This document shows positions 1 through 9,303 of a DNA stretch of 61,304 nucleotides, piece after piece. Origin of the DNA: Blautia sp. MSJ-9 (lineage in GTDB: Bacteria > Bacillota > Clostridia > Lachnospirales > Lachnospiraceae). The stretch spans positions 1 through 61,304 of the forward strand of contig NZ_JAHLQG010000014.1 in assembly GCF_018919065.1 (NCBI RefSeq), read 5' to 3'. A program made the translations under genes and the position numbers. Below the pieces are notes generated by a model, which saw nothing but the letters and a program-made list of their open reading frames with translations, did not search any database and had not been told where the DNA came from. The number at the start of each line of letters is the position of its first letter. Positions within the stretch are counted from its first letter, which is position 1.

Positions 1-2
1 CT

Positions 3-170
3 ACGCCCACTGCAAATGCACCTGAAAACAAAAATATTTCCTGCCTGTTGGCTGGCTATGGGACTGCCGGGCTGTTACTGCTCACTTCGTTCACAGTAAT
101 GCGCCTTGCAACGACAGGCTATGCAGATGAGATTTCCTCACAGAACATTTTGCAGGATGGTAACGCATGA
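3..170 (+). CDS. Partial ORF, C-terminal membrane-anchor fragment
   Basis: An open frame enters from the left edge and runs 55 codons to a TGA at 168-170. It holds one hydrophobic stretch (core LLAGYGTAGLLLLTSF) followed by Arg and a short polar tail, which resembles the membrane-anchoring end of a secreted or membrane protein. The start lies outside the window and no family can be named. The GTTACTG/CAGTAAT hairpin at 74-100 falls inside the hydrophobic segment, so the frame could be a chance opening through a repeat. Confidence 0.35.
   Translation, partial: TPTANAPENKNISCLLAGYGTAGLLLLTSFTVMRLATTGYADEISSQNILQDGNA
74..100. repeat. Short hairpin, GTTACTG...CAGTAAT
   Basis: The arms GTTACTG and CAGTAAT enclose a 13-nt loop; read on the minus strand the loop is TGAACGAAGTGAG. 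The hairpin closely resembles one end of the 143-bp MITE at 15559-15701 and 28101-28243 (GTTACTG, loop AGAACGGAGTGAA, CAGTAAC), but the rest of that element is absent here. Confidence 0.4.
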
Positions 171-322
171 ACCGGGACTGGTGAATAGTTGCAATTTTTC
201 TAAATTTTTTATGGTAAGTTATATTTTGGCGTGATAGAATGAGAATTGTATTTATTATAGAAGGAACTTATTACAAAAAGAATTTATAAAATGAATTTTT
301 ATAGAAAGGATTTCTTATTCAT

Positions 323-1117
323 ATGATTAAATTGATTGCTTCAGATATAGATGGAACTTTGGTAAAGGATGGGACTCTGGCTATTGACAGAGAGTATATG
401 GAGGTTATCGGAAGGCTGATTGATAAGGGGATTATGTTTGTAGCATGCTCCGGACGGCAGTACAGAAGTGAGAGAAAGCTGTTTGCCCCTGTCGCAGACA
501 GACTGTTTTACATTACCGACGGTGGTACTGTCGTAAGAACTCCGAAGGAGATTCTGAAAGTAGATACTATGCCTGATGAAATATGGAAAGGAATGCTTTC
601 TATGGTTCATGAGAGTCTGCCTTCCTGCGATTACTATATTGCCACACCTGACCGTGGCTTTGCAGAGGATGGCGGCAGCCGTATGTTTCACTGGCTGAGA
701 GATTCTTACGGATATGATATCCAGGAAATTTCTGATCCCCGTATCCTTGAGGATCAGCAAATCATCAAATTCTCTGTCTATCATCCAAATGCCTGTGAAG
801 AATTATGTGCTCCTGTATTTACCCCTGCATGGAAAGATAAAGTCACTCTAGTCTCTGCCGGTAAGGAATGGATGGATGCCACACTCCAGGGATCCGGCAA
901 GGGTCCGGCTCTGGATTTTCTGCAGAAATATCTGGGCATTGCACCTGATGAAACCTGTGCTTTCGGAGATAATATCAATGATATTGAAATGCTCCGTGAA
1001 GCAGGTTATAGCTACGCAGTCTCCAACTCTCGCCCGGAAGTACAAGCTGCTGCCAAAAATACCTGCCCGCCTTACTGGGAAAATGGAGTTCTGCAGATTT
1101 TGAAAACGTTCCTGTAA
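323..1117 (+). CDS. HAD-superfamily phosphatase, Cof type
   Basis: This 264-residue protein belongs to the Cof/YbiV-like class IIB haloacid dehalogenase hydrolases, which are cytosolic Mg-dependent phosphatases usually acting on sugar phosphates or flavin-type phosphates. Motif I is SDIDGTL at residues 7-13, with the nucleophile and acid/base aspartates. Motif II is the Ser of ACSGRQ near residue 43. The C-terminal motif IV is GDNINDIEML, with a GKGPALDFL segment carrying the motif III Lys just before it. Length is typical. The start follows a GAAAGGA ribosome binding site about a dozen bases upstream. It stands alone, followed by its own terminator. The substrate cannot be read from sequence. 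Confidence 0.9.
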   Translation: MIKLIASDIDGTLVKDGTLAIDREYMEVIGRLIDKGIMFVACSGRQYRSERKLFAPVADRLFYITDGGTVVRTPKEILKVDTMPDEIWKGMLSMVHESLPSCDYYIATPDRGFAEDGGSRMFHWLRDSYGYDIQEISDPRILEDQQIIKFSVYHPNACEELCAPVFTPAWKDKVTLVSAGKEWMDATLQGSGKGPALDFLQKYLGIAPDETCAFGDNINDIEMLREAGYSYAVSNSRPEVQAAAKNTCPPYWENGVLQILKTFL

Positions 1118-1162
1118 ATAATAAATAGCTTTAAACCTAATGCAGCAAATAAACAAATACTC

Positions 1163-1203
1163 AGGGTGTATTTGCGAATCCTGCACAATACACCCTTCTT
1201 TTC
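1163..1203 (+). terminator. Intrinsic terminator after the HAD gene
   Basis: The arms AGGGTGTATT and AATACACCCT (1163-1172 and 1187-1196) form a 10-bp stem with a 14-nt loop, followed by TCTTTTCC. It lies 45 bases after the HAD stop and before the convergent restriction gene. Confidence 0.8.
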
Positions 1204-1224
1204 CAGATCTAGTATTTCACCATA

Positions 1225-3411
1225 TTATGGCAATACATTTTCAAGTACTTGCCATTCTTCGCCTTTAATGTTATCAGAATAATTATCCATACAAATACAT
1301 AGTTCATCTGTAACTGCATCATTACGTACAATACCACCATGCAGACTGTATTTCTCAAGATAAGTTTTTAACACCTTAAACTTCTTTTTTGTATAAATAT
1401 CTATATCCTGACTATTGCCCCCACGGTCAAAACCGCCTTTTGTTTCAATAATCCATATCTCGTCATTCACAGAAATTATATAATCAGGATAAAACAGCTT
1501 TTGTTTATTAGAATTATCCTCATATACAATAGAAAGATACTCGTTACCTTTATCTCCATTTTTGTACCACCATTGTACACTATCGGAATGTTCACAAAAT
1601 TTTTCAAACTTAACCTCTGGTGTAGACCGAGGTGCAGCTGAAGAAAGATACCCCTGATACACATTTTTTCTATATTCCATTTGCGTTTTTGCATCACAAT
1701 TATAAGTAAATAAACACGATTGTGGAATATGAAAATCATAATATGATTTAGTCTTTATATCAAAAACTAATTGTGCATTTTCATATGCCATGGCATGGCG
1801 CACTAAATTTTGAAGCTTATCAGCATTATTCAATACAAATGCATAAACTTCTCTTGGCTCCAACGCAAGAATTTTTTTACTATATTTAAAATTTTTGTCA
1901 AAAAGCTTACGTATAATAGTATTCATATAGGAATATTCCATTCCTATTTCCAAACCTATTTTACTAATTTTTTGATGATAATCCCGTCCATGTTTATGAG
2001 TATTCAGTTTTTCAGTAACAGAAATATCATTCAAATCCGAAGCAGAAAAATCAAGAGTAGACGTTTCACCAGAAATAGTATGTTTAATAATATTTTCGCT
2101 CATTTCAAACTTTGCTTTTTTAAGCAATACATAATTTTCAGCTTTGTTAGTTCCTATCCCGTATTCCTTTTGAGCATAGGATACAATAGCCTGTAATGCT
2201 TTCTGTGGATTACGTGTAGTAGTCACCATTGTTCTTTGCTCTCCTGTAAGCGCAATATTTTTATACTCATTCTTTAAAAATAATGTACTTGCATTCAACG
2301 CACCTTTATTAAGTGCTATTTTTACACCTGCCGTAAATTTTTCGTCAAAAGTATAAAGATAGCAGCTGTCGAGTAAATCATCTTTATAATGCTTAGCCTC
2401 TGGCATACGGCGAATACGTCCTATCGTTTGTATCTCAAAAGTCTCATCCATACCATCTCTAAGTTTTACAAGAATATATGCTCTTGGACAGTCCCACCCA
2501 GTCGCAACAGATTGTTTGATAATAACTGCTGAAGATTTTGCATCTGGCTTATCTATATTCTCTAAGTTTTCATGCCTGTTAGAAAGCCATACTGCAAGCT
2601 GACCATTTTCATATGTCATACCCTGTTTTTCCAAATATCTCTCAACTTCATCCTGTAAAAGTTCTGATTTATTTGGAATTTGAATTATAATCAACGGATT
2701 TATATTTATCTCACGTTCTAAAAATGCTGCATGCAAATCTCTTTGTTTTTGCAGTGCTCTTTCCAATAAAAACGCTGTCTGATTTTCCGTTTCTATCTTT
2801 TGTGAAAAATCCTGATTGATAACAAGCATCTTTTTAATGAGCCCTTCCGAAATGACCTTTTCTTCTGGAACTTCAATTATTTCCGCTTTTGCGATTCCTT
2901 TCGGAGTAGCTGAACAGCGAATAATTTTATTTGTATGAAAATATTGTATAATTTCATCCGCTTTTATAGTATTATTCTGATGACTCTCGTCAACTATGAT
3001 AATGAAATGCAACCCATCATTCAAAGCATGCTGAATATGCTCTAAAAAATTGGTTCTTTCACTATCCTTAAGAGCCGTATTTCCTTTCTTTGTAAGCTTT
3101 TCCCAATTTATAAAACAGTTGTCATTTTCTTTAAATCCATCTGTCATTACATCCGAAAGCAATTTTGTTTGTGAATCATGAATGTATTTATCCATTTTTG
3201 CCTTACTTTGTTCTGCAAGGTTTCCTTTACCCGGTGTAAGCCATACAAAAATATTTTTTGAAAAAGACTGTATATATTGATGCATAAAATATGTCAAAAT
3301 AATTGTTTTTCCACTGCCCGTAGGACTCTTTAGAATAATGTCACGTGTCAGAGTATCCATTGCATTAAACAATGATTTTACAGCCTCCAATTGAAAATTT
3401 TTTAACTTCAT
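1225..3411 (-). CDS. Type III-like restriction endonuclease subunit (Res), superfamily 2 helicase-nuclease
   Basis: This is a 728-residue ATP-dependent helicase-nuclease that would cut unmodified DNA together with the adjacent methyltransferase. Walker A is SPTGSGKT at residues 29-36, the Walker B box is DESH at 141-144, motif III is SAT at 167-169, and motif VI is QTIGRIRRMP. The C-terminus has a PD-(D/E)xK nuclease signature: PD at 642-643 and ExK at 656-658 (IIETKGG). It is shorter than many Res proteins, which often reach about 900-1000 residues, but all motifs are present. It begins 102 bases after the Mod stop on the same strand, so the two are probably co-transcribed. Both genes are more AT-rich than their neighbours, which fits horizontal acquisition (inference). 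Confidence 0.88.
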   Translation of the reverse strand: MKLKNFQLEAVKSLFNAMDTLTRDIILKSPTGSGKTIILTYFMHQYIQSFSKNIFVWLTPGKGNLAEQSKAKMDKYIHDSQTKLLSDVMTDGFKENDNCFINWEKLTKKGNTALKDSERTNFLEHIQHALNDGLHFIIIVDESHQNNTIKADEIIQYFHTNKIIRCSATPKGIAKAEIIEVPEEKVISEGLIKKMLVINQDFSQKIETENQTAFLLERALQKQRDLHAAFLEREININPLIIIQIPNKSELLQDEVERYLEKQGMTYENGQLAVWLSNRHENLENIDKPDAKSSAVIIKQSVATGWDCPRAYILVKLRDGMDETFEIQTIGRIRRMPEAKHYKDDLLDSCYLYTFDEKFTAGVKIALNKGALNASTLFLKNEYKNIALTGEQRTMVTTTRNPQKALQAIVSYAQKEYGIGTNKAENYVLLKKAKFEMSENIIKHTISGETSTLDFSASDLNDISVTEKLNTHKHGRDYHQKISKIGLEIGMEYSYMNTIIRKLFDKNFKYSKKILALEPREVYAFVLNNADKLQNLVRHAMAYENAQLVFDIKTKSYYDFHIPQSCLFTYNCDAKTQMEYRKNVYQGYLSSAAPRSTPEVKFEKFCEHSDSVQWWYKNGDKGNEYLSIVYEDNSNKQKLFYPDYIISVNDEIWIIETKGGFDRGGNSQDIDIYTKKKFKVLKTYLEKYSLHGGIVRNDAVTDELCICMDNYSDNIKGEEWQVLENVLP

Positions 3412-3513
3412 AATTCTATACTCTTCCCTTCATTAGTATTTAATCGAACCATTCGATTATGAACAAGCAGTGGAATATCTCACGTATTTACTCAAGCAAA
3501 AACTCTTCTTCAC

Positions 3514-5934
3514 TCAATACTCCTGCAAATCACTATAATAATACTCAGGAACAATATTGATTTCAATATCATTTATACGCAATTTCTTTTCCTGTTCTTC
3601 ATCAGGTAAAATATCATACCCCATATATAGTTTCTGACATTTTTTTACTTTTTCCACATCTGCAATAAATTCATTAAATTCATCTTCTGTCAGTGTAATA
3701 GCAATTTTATCACTGTCCGTAAAATTCACACCATTTTCAAGTTCCACTAACTCACGGATATGATTTAACAATTCATCTGTATATTCATAATACATGCGTT
3801 CACCAGTAGGAATATACTCTACTTTATAATATTTAAGACTCTCATTGTAGCCTTCTGAATCTATCACTCGCTTAATACGTTTATATGTTACATCACGGCA
3901 AATATTATTTTCATTATTTGTACATAGAATAAATTTACGATTCCCACCATCTTCTGCATTCAATTTCATAACAGAGTGTCCTGTTGTTCCAGATCCGGCA
4001 AAAAAGTCAAGTATTGTAGTTCTTTTACCAGAACCAATTTTTATAATCCTGCTTATGAGTTCTAACGGTTTGGGAAAATCAAATTTTCCTTTTCCCAGTA
4101 TCATCTGTACTTCTTTTGTTCCTTTTTGAGAAATAAATTCTTTATCATCCCATACAGTCTTTGCCGTTTGTGTAAGCTTACGTTCTTTTTGGAAAATTCG
4201 TATTTCACCATCTCGTCCACGATAAGCAGTAAGTTCATCTATTCTTTTGGCTGCTGTATCTTTTCCCCATCGCCATACACTTTCCAAATCATTTATCGTA
4301 CTCGCCCACACTTCAATATAACCATCTTTAGGCTCTGTTGAAACCAAGCATAATCCCTCTTCATCTGGATGCTCAATATCAACATAAAATGGGTAACGTA
4401 AGTTAGGACGATTAGACGAATTAAAAGCCTGAACATTACGATTTCTCAAACCCTTTAAATTAAATCCTCCGATTTCATCTCTATATCGATATTTTGCGCC
4501 ATCAACTTCAATTTCATTAAGCTGAACTAAATTTATATCATTTGCATATACAAGAATATATTCATGAGTTTTCGCAAATGCACCATAGCGGCGTCCTTCA
4601 GGTTTAACAACAACCACTATAGTTGAAATATAATTATCTATGCCAAAAATCTCATCACAAATTAATTTTAATGGATATAATTCATTATCATCAATAGAAA
4701 TAAAAATCACGCCATTTTTCGAAAGAAGTTTTTTAGATAATTTCAACCGGGTATAAAGTAAAGAGGACCACTTTGAATGCTGAAATGTGTCATTTTTGTC
4801 TATTTGATTATCTGAATATACAAATCCTTCACTTAATGTATTATAAGGCGGATCTATATAAATCAGATCTATCGCCTCTTTATGTGTTTTTTCAAGTAAT
4901 TTCAATGCAGCAAGATTATCACCCTCAATAATAGAATTCACTTCACCTCCCCTGCCTATAAATAACCCCTTTTCTTCTGTAAGTACTGGTGTATAAATAT
5001 TAAGTACCTCATCTATTTCCTCACGATGTTCTTCAAATACAAGACCATACTTTTTACCATTCACTTCTTTCTCAAGTTCAGAAAGATACGACAACAGATT
5101 CCCCGTATTTTCATCCTGCGGTACAGATGAGATAAATGTACGTATTTCTTTAATTTTATTTAACAAACTTTCTCTTTTTTGCTTTGTAATATTCCCTGTT
5201 CTATTTTCATCAACCCCAGCTTTTGCTTCTTCTTCAGATACAGCACTTCCCTTTCTATTTTCCAAAACAGAATCTATCAGATCATACACTCCTGATTCTT
5301 TCCAAAATTCTGTAACTCCCAATACATCAAGTGTTTTATCTTTAATTTCATCTATAACTGGTTCACACACACATGAGATAATAAATACTAAGATTTTTAT
5401 TGCAATCAACCATTTACTTTTTTTAATCTTATCCCATTCAATTTTTGGAAAAAAATGCTTTTCACTGATAATTTCCGTAATTTCCTCATTAATATCTTCC
5501 TGAGTGATTTCACCGCTTTCATATAAATCTTCAACATTATCTACGGTAAAATCATTTTGAAATATATCTGCTAAATTACATTGAGTAAGAGCATCCATAA
5601 TATTTGCAATTTCAGAAAAATCCAGCCCCGCGATTGCATTCATAACAGCTGAATTTGTCTGCAATCCTGATATAATTCCTTTTATATTCATATTCTCAAA
5701 AGTTTTCACCAATTCCAAATTTGGAGCATATATGCTATTTATTATATTAACTGAATCTACAATTGGAGCAACATTTTTTCTATATTCCTCAATTGCCTCA
5801 ACAGCACCATCCATAGACACATTTGATTCCACAAATATTTTTTGCAATTCTCCTACTGCCGCCAATGCACCTGTTGTTCCCATATTTCTTGCAAGATTAT
5901 TCAAAAAATCAAACGAATTATCATTTATACTCAT
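3514..5934 (-). CDS. Type III-like DNA adenine methyltransferase (Mod) with N-terminal extension
   Basis: This is the methyltransferase of the restriction-modification pair and would add a methyl group to N6 of adenine. The catalytic motif DPPYNT (about residue 355) precedes the AdoMet motif DFFAGSGTTG (about residue 645), the order of beta-class enzymes such as type III Mod. A standard Mod would begin near residue 255 (ESLLNKIKEIRTF). The first ~250 residues are an added region, mostly helical and acidic, with one hydrophobic helix at about 176-191 (WLIAIKILVFIISCV). I chose ATG at 5934: AGGAG (5941-5945) sits 6 bases from it but only 3 from the in-frame GTG at 5937. The function of the extension is unknown. 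Confidence 0.85.
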   Translation of the reverse strand: MSINDNSFDFLNNLARNMGTTGALAAVGELQKIFVESNVSMDGAVEAIEEYRKNVAPIVDSVNIINSIYAPNLELVKTFENMNIKGIISGLQTNSAVMNAIAGLDFSEIANIMDALTQCNLADIFQNDFTVDNVEDLYESGEITQEDINEEITEIISEKHFFPKIEWDKIKKSKWLIAIKILVFIISCVCEPVIDEIKDKTLDVLGVTEFWKESGVYDLIDSVLENRKGSAVSEEEAKAGVDENRTGNITKQKRESLLNKIKEIRTFISSVPQDENTGNLLSYLSELEKEVNGKKYGLVFEEHREEIDEVLNIYTPVLTEEKGLFIGRGGEVNSIIEGDNLAALKLLEKTHKEAIDLIYIDPPYNTLSEGFVYSDNQIDKNDTFQHSKWSSLLYTRLKLSKKLLSKNGVIFISIDDNELYPLKLICDEIFGIDNYISTIVVVVKPEGRRYGAFAKTHEYILVYANDINLVQLNEIEVDGAKYRYRDEIGGFNLKGLRNRNVQAFNSSNRPNLRYPFYVDIEHPDEEGLCLVSTEPKDGYIEVWASTINDLESVWRWGKDTAAKRIDELTAYRGRDGEIRIFQKERKLTQTAKTVWDDKEFISQKGTKEVQMILGKGKFDFPKPLELISRIIKIGSGKRTTILDFFAGSGTTGHSVMKLNAEDGGNRKFILCTNNENNICRDVTYKRIKRVIDSEGYNESLKYYKVEYIPTGERMYYEYTDELLNHIRELVELENGVNFTDSDKIAITLTEDEFNEFIADVEKVKKCQKLYMGYDILPDEEQEKKLRINDIEINIVPEYYYSDLQEY

Positions 5935-6046
5935 CACATTCTCCTCATTACATTTTCCTGCTATGATAACAAACTTTATTTTTCCAAGAGTCTTCCCTTC
6001 TTTTCACTGTATACCGACTTATAACGAACAATTTCATCATTTTAAT

Positions 6047-6074
6047 ATTGTATCAAAATCACCCCCGTTTGCAA
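6047..6074 (-). promoter_or_regulatory. Promoter for the mod-res pair
   Basis: On the minus strand TTGCAA, a 16-base spacer and TACAAT lie about 110 bases upstream of the methyltransferase start. Both boxes match sigma-A consensus at five and four of six positions. Confidence 0.5.
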
Positions 6075-6114
6075 GTAAAAAAATATTTCCTTTATTAACT
6101 CCTGCCAAAAAACA

Positions 6115-6325
6115 GCGCAGAAACATCTTTGATTTCGCGTGCATTTGCAGGGGGCTTAGAACTTCTTAGCTGGTAAAAATATGCGTTATAAGAAAAATGA
6201 CCCACTGTCTGAGCCGCAAAATGCGGCGAGTTTGGGTCATTTTTCTTATGGTTTTAGCATATTTTTAGCAGCTTAGAAGTTCTTAGGCTCCGAAACCGCA
6301 CGCGAAATCAAAGATGTTTCTGCGC
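6115..6325. repeat. 211-bp structured palindrome, copy 1 of 2
   Basis: One long imperfect hairpin fills most of the trpA-mod intergenic gap. The outer arms start GCGCAGAAAC and end GTTTCTGCGC, are ~30 bp long, and are followed by conserved internal-loop motifs ATTTGCAG (left) and CCGAAACC (right). A second ~25-bp arm has CTTAGAACTTCTTAG. An apical helix ends in CTGTCTGAGC...GCGAGT. The same architecture, with different but still complementary arms, recurs at 46378-46583. Being between a stop codon and T6 (minus strand), it could also end trp transcription. No coding potential is seen. It may be a structured RNA or a repeat family. Confidence 0.85.
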
Positions 6326-6342
6326 GTCCCTTTTTCAAATAC

Positions 6343-7122
6343 TTAAGCTTCTTTTACTGCATCTTTCATAGATTTCACATACTCTTTCACATACGGCACA
6401 CAATCAACTCCATGTGCTGCACATAATTTCACAATTGCAGATCCTACAATTGCACCGTCAGACTGTGCTGCCATCTTCTTCGCCTGTTCCGGTGTGGAGA
6501 TTCCGAATCCTACTGCGCAAGGAATGTCTTTTGCAGCTTTTACCAGTTTCACCATTGCGCCGATGTCTGTCGTAATGTTGGTTCTGGTTCCTGTAACGCC
6601 GAGGGATGATACGCAGTATACAAACCCTTCTGCTTCTTTTGCGATCTGTGCGATTCTCTCATGAGAAGTCGGTGCGATCAGGGAGATCAGATCGATGCCG
6701 TATTTCTTGCATACAGTATCAAACTCTTCTTTTTCTTCAAACGGTACATCCGGCAGGATCAGGCCGTTCATTCCAATTTCTGCGGCTGTTTTGATGAAGC
6801 GTTCTGTTCCATAAGAAAATACTACGTTTGCGTAGGTCATAAATACCATAGGAATGAAACTGTTCTTTCTGATCTTTACTACCATGTCAAATACTTTATC
6901 TGTCGTTACGCCACCGGAGAGGGCTCTTACATTTGCTCCCTGGATCACCGGACCTTCTGCTGTCGGGTCGGAGAATGGGATTCCAAGTTCAATCAGGTCT
7001 GCACCTGCTTCCTCCATTGCGTATACAAGCTGTTCTGTCACCTCCAGAGACGGGTCTCCGCAGGTGATAAACGGGATAAATGCCTTACCTTTTTCAAATG
7101 CTTCTGCGATTTTCTTATTCAT
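6343..7122 (-). CDS. trpA: Tryptophan synthase alpha subunit
   Basis: TrpA cleaves indole-3-glycerol phosphate to indole and glyceraldehyde 3-phosphate, passing indole through a tunnel to TrpB. The segment [14 protein letters not shown] holds the catalytic Glu and Asp, and VGFGIST and GSAIVKL are phosphate-binding loops of the TIM barrel. An upstream ATG at 7173 is in frame, but I chose ATG at 7122 because GGGGAGGA lies 6 bases before it and MNKKIAEAF is the usual N-terminus; the protein is then 259 residues. The start overlaps the trpB stop by 8 bases, so translation is probably coupled. Last gene of the trp operon. Confidence 0.96.
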   Translation of the reverse strand: MNKKIAEAFEKGKAFIPFITCGDPSLEVTEQLVYAMEEAGADLIELGIPFSDPTAEGPVIQGANVRALSGGVTTDKVFDMVVKIRKNSFIPMVFMTYANVVFSYGTERFIKTAAEIGMNGLILPDVPFEEKEEFDTVCKKYGIDLISLIAPTSHERIAQIAKEAEGFVYCVSSLGVTGTRTNITTDIGAMVKLVKAAKDIPCAVGFGISTPEQAKKMAAQSDGAIVGSAIVKLCAAHGVDCVPYVKEYVKSMKDAVKEA

Positions 7123-8299
7123 GGATATCCTCCCCTCTGTAACGTGCGATTGCTGCGCAGTCTTTATCTCCACGTCCGGAGATTGTGATGACTACGATCT
7201 GGTCTTTGCTCATCTGTGGAACAATCTTCTTTGCGTAAGCTACTGCATGAGCGCTCTCGATTGCAGGGATGATTCCCTCTGTTCTGGAGAGGTATTCAAA
7301 TGCTTCTACTGCTTCTTCGTCTGTGACTGGTACATATTCAGCACGTCCTGTGTCATAGAGATGTGCATGTTCCGGTCCGATTCCCGGGTAGTCCAGACCT
7401 GCGGAAATGGAGTATACCGGTGCGATCTGGCCGTATTCGTCCTGGCAGAAGTAGGATTTCATTCCGTGGAAGATTCCCAGTTTGCCGGTTGCGATGGTTG
7501 CTGCTGTCTCTGCTGTGTTTACACCGCGGCCTGCTGCCTCGCATCCGATCAGACGGACGTCTTTGTCATTGATGAAGTTGTAGAATGTTCCGATTGCATT
7601 GGAGCCGCCGCCTACACATGCGAGAACTGCATCCGGAAGTCTGCCCTCTTTCTCAAGGATCTGTTCTTTGATTTCTTTGGAAATGACTGCCTGGAAATCA
7701 CGGACAATTGTCGGGAATGGGTGCGGGCCCATTACGGAGCCGAGTACATAATGAGTATCGGAAATACGATTTGTCCACTCTCTCATTGTCTCGGAAACAG
7801 CATCTTTCAGTGTTGCTGTACCGGAGGTAACTGCGTTAACCTTTGCTCCGAGAAGGCGCATTCTGTATACGTTTAATGCCTGACGTTCTGTGTCTTCTTT
7901 TCCCATGAAGATTTCACATTCCATACCCATGAGAGCTGCTGCTGTTGCTGTGGCTACACCGTGCTGTCCTGCACCTGTTTCTGCGATGACACGGGTTTTA
8001 CCCATTTTCTTGGCAAGGAGTACCTGGCCAAGTACGTTGTTGATCTTGTGGGCGCCTGTGTGGTTTAAATCTTCTCTCTTTAAGTATACTTTTGCGCCGC
8101 CAAGGTCTTCTGTCATGTGGGATGCAAAGTAGAGACGGGATGGTCTTCCTGCATATTCGTTCAGAAGCTCTGTGAGTTCTGCATTAAATTCTGGATCATC
8201 TTTGTAGTGGTTGTAGGCTTCTTCCAGTTCGATGACAGCATTCATTAATGTTTCCGGTATGTACTGTCCTCCGTGGATGCCGAATCTTCCTTTTGACAT
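7115..8299 (-). CDS. trpB: Tryptophan synthase beta subunit
   Basis: TrpB condenses indole with L-serine to give tryptophan, using pyridoxal phosphate. The PLP lysine is in HTGAHKINN (near residue 85), and the phosphate-binding loop GGGSNAIG is present. At 394 residues it is standard length for the canonical TrpB1 class that pairs with TrpA. The operon order trpE-G-D-C-F-B-A and the 8-base overlap with trpA support assembly of the alpha2-beta2 complex. A 188-bp gap separates it from trpF; I see no gene or clear terminator there. Confidence 0.97.
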   Translation of the reverse strand: MSKGRFGIHGGQYIPETLMNAVIELEEAYNHYKDDPEFNAELTELLNEYAGRPSRLYFASHMTEDLGGAKVYLKREDLNHTGAHKINNVLGQVLLAKKMGKTRVIAETGAGQHGVATATAAALMGMECEIFMGKEDTERQALNVYRMRLLGAKVNAVTSGTATLKDAVSETMREWTNRISDTHYVLGSVMGPHPFPTIVRDFQAVISKEIKEQILEKEGRLPDAVLACVGGGSNAIGTFYNFINDKDVRLIGCEAAGRGVNTAETAATIATGKLGIFHGMKSYFCQDEYGQIAPVYSISAGLDYPGIGPEHAHLYDTGRAEYVPVTDEEAVEAFEYLSRTEGIIPAIESAHAVAYAKKIVPQMSKDQIVVITISGRGDKDCAAIARYRGEDIHE

Positions 8300-8487
8300 C
8301 TGTGTATCCTCCTTGTATATCTAATTATGGTAATAATAAAATCCAGTTTCTATTGTTTTTCAAATCTATATAGGATTCTTCTAATTTCTTACTTCCTATT
8401 ACTTTTTATAATTGAAGCAGAATACTTTCTTAATTTACTCAAAGCAGAACATTTATCTGGCTTTATCTAAGCTTTTTGCATTCTGTT

Positions 8488-9123
8488 CTATATCTTATTA
8501 TTTTTATACACCAGATTCACTGCTTCCAGTATTTTCTGTCTGTCCTTTACACCCTCTGTCTCTACGCTGCTGCTTAAATCTACCGCATAAGGACGGATCA
8601 TATGAACTGCCTGTTCAAGGTTCTCAGGGCCGAGGCCTCCTGCAAGGAAAAATAGTCTGGTTATCTCCGGGATCAGGGACCAGTTAAAGGTCTTACCGGT
8701 TCCGCCGCCTCCCTGATCCAGCAGGATGTAATCTGCAGGGCTTTGCAATGCCTGTTCGATATCCTGAGCTGTTTTTATGGAAAAGGCTTTGATGACCTGG
8801 TGTCCGGTGCTTTTCTGGATCCTTCGGATGTAGTCATCATCTTCCTGTCCGTGGAACTGCGCGATCTGGATGGTTCCGTCAAGAAGCAGTTCCTCTACCC
8901 TTTCCGGGGAAGCGTTTACAAAAACACCTACCGGGATAATGTCCGGGTGCAGGTTTGCGATAAGAGTTCTTACCTGATCACCTGTGACATTTCTGGTGCT
9001 TTTGGGAAATTCTATGATAAATCCGCAGTAGTCTGGTTTTGCCTCGTTTACATATGTAATGTCTTCCGGACGTTTCAGACCGCAGATTTTAATTTTTGTT
9101 CTTTGCTGTTGTTCTTTATTCAT
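8488..9123 (-). CDS. trpF: Phosphoribosylanthranilate isomerase
   Basis: TrpF converts N-(5-phosphoribosyl)anthranilate to the carboxyphenylamino-deoxyribulose phosphate used by TrpC. KIKICGLKRPEDI near the N-terminus carries the catalytic Cys, and VDLSSSVETEGVKD with its conserved Asp and Glu lies near the C-terminus. The frame is open back to 9243, but the extra 40 residues lack homology. ATG at 9123 has AGAGGAA 6 bases upstream and gives 211 residues, the normal size. Gaps of 188 bp to trpB and 180 bp to trpC are wide for this operon but carry no recognisable element. Confidence 0.93.
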   Translation of the reverse strand: MNKEQQQRTKIKICGLKRPEDITYVNEAKPDYCGFIIEFPKSTRNVTGDQVRTLIANLHPDIIPVGVFVNASPERVEELLLDGTIQIAQFHGQEDDDYIRRIQKSTGHQVIKAFSIKTAQDIEQALQSPADYILLDQGGGGTGKTFNWSLIPEITRLFFLAGGLGPENLEQAVHMIRPYAVDLSSSVETEGVKDRQKILEAVNLVYKNNKI

Positions 9124-9303
9124 ATCAATTCCTCTACAGATGATACTCAAATTGAAAGTTTTCAACCATTCTGAATTTGCTGATAAACTTTTAATTGAAT
9201 CAGCTTGCAAATGTTCACTTAACTTATAATATAGTTTCAGCAAATCAGAAAGCTACTTATTTCAATTATTCATGAGCAATATGCTGTAGTAAATATTACC
9301 GTT

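Noticed and set aside
5935..5937. GTG at 5937 as methyltransferase start
   Set aside because: AGGAG is only 3 bases from it; the next codon, ATG at 5934, has the proper 6-base spacing.
6115..6325. Simple rho-independent terminator of the trp operon
   Set aside because: It may terminate, but a 211-bp hairpin with conserved internal loops repeated 40 kb away is more than a terminator.
6854..7876. 340-codon plus-strand frame across trpA and trpB
   Set aside because: Antisense shadow of trpB and trpA; the Cys-rich composition is unlike a real protein and there is no ribosome binding site.
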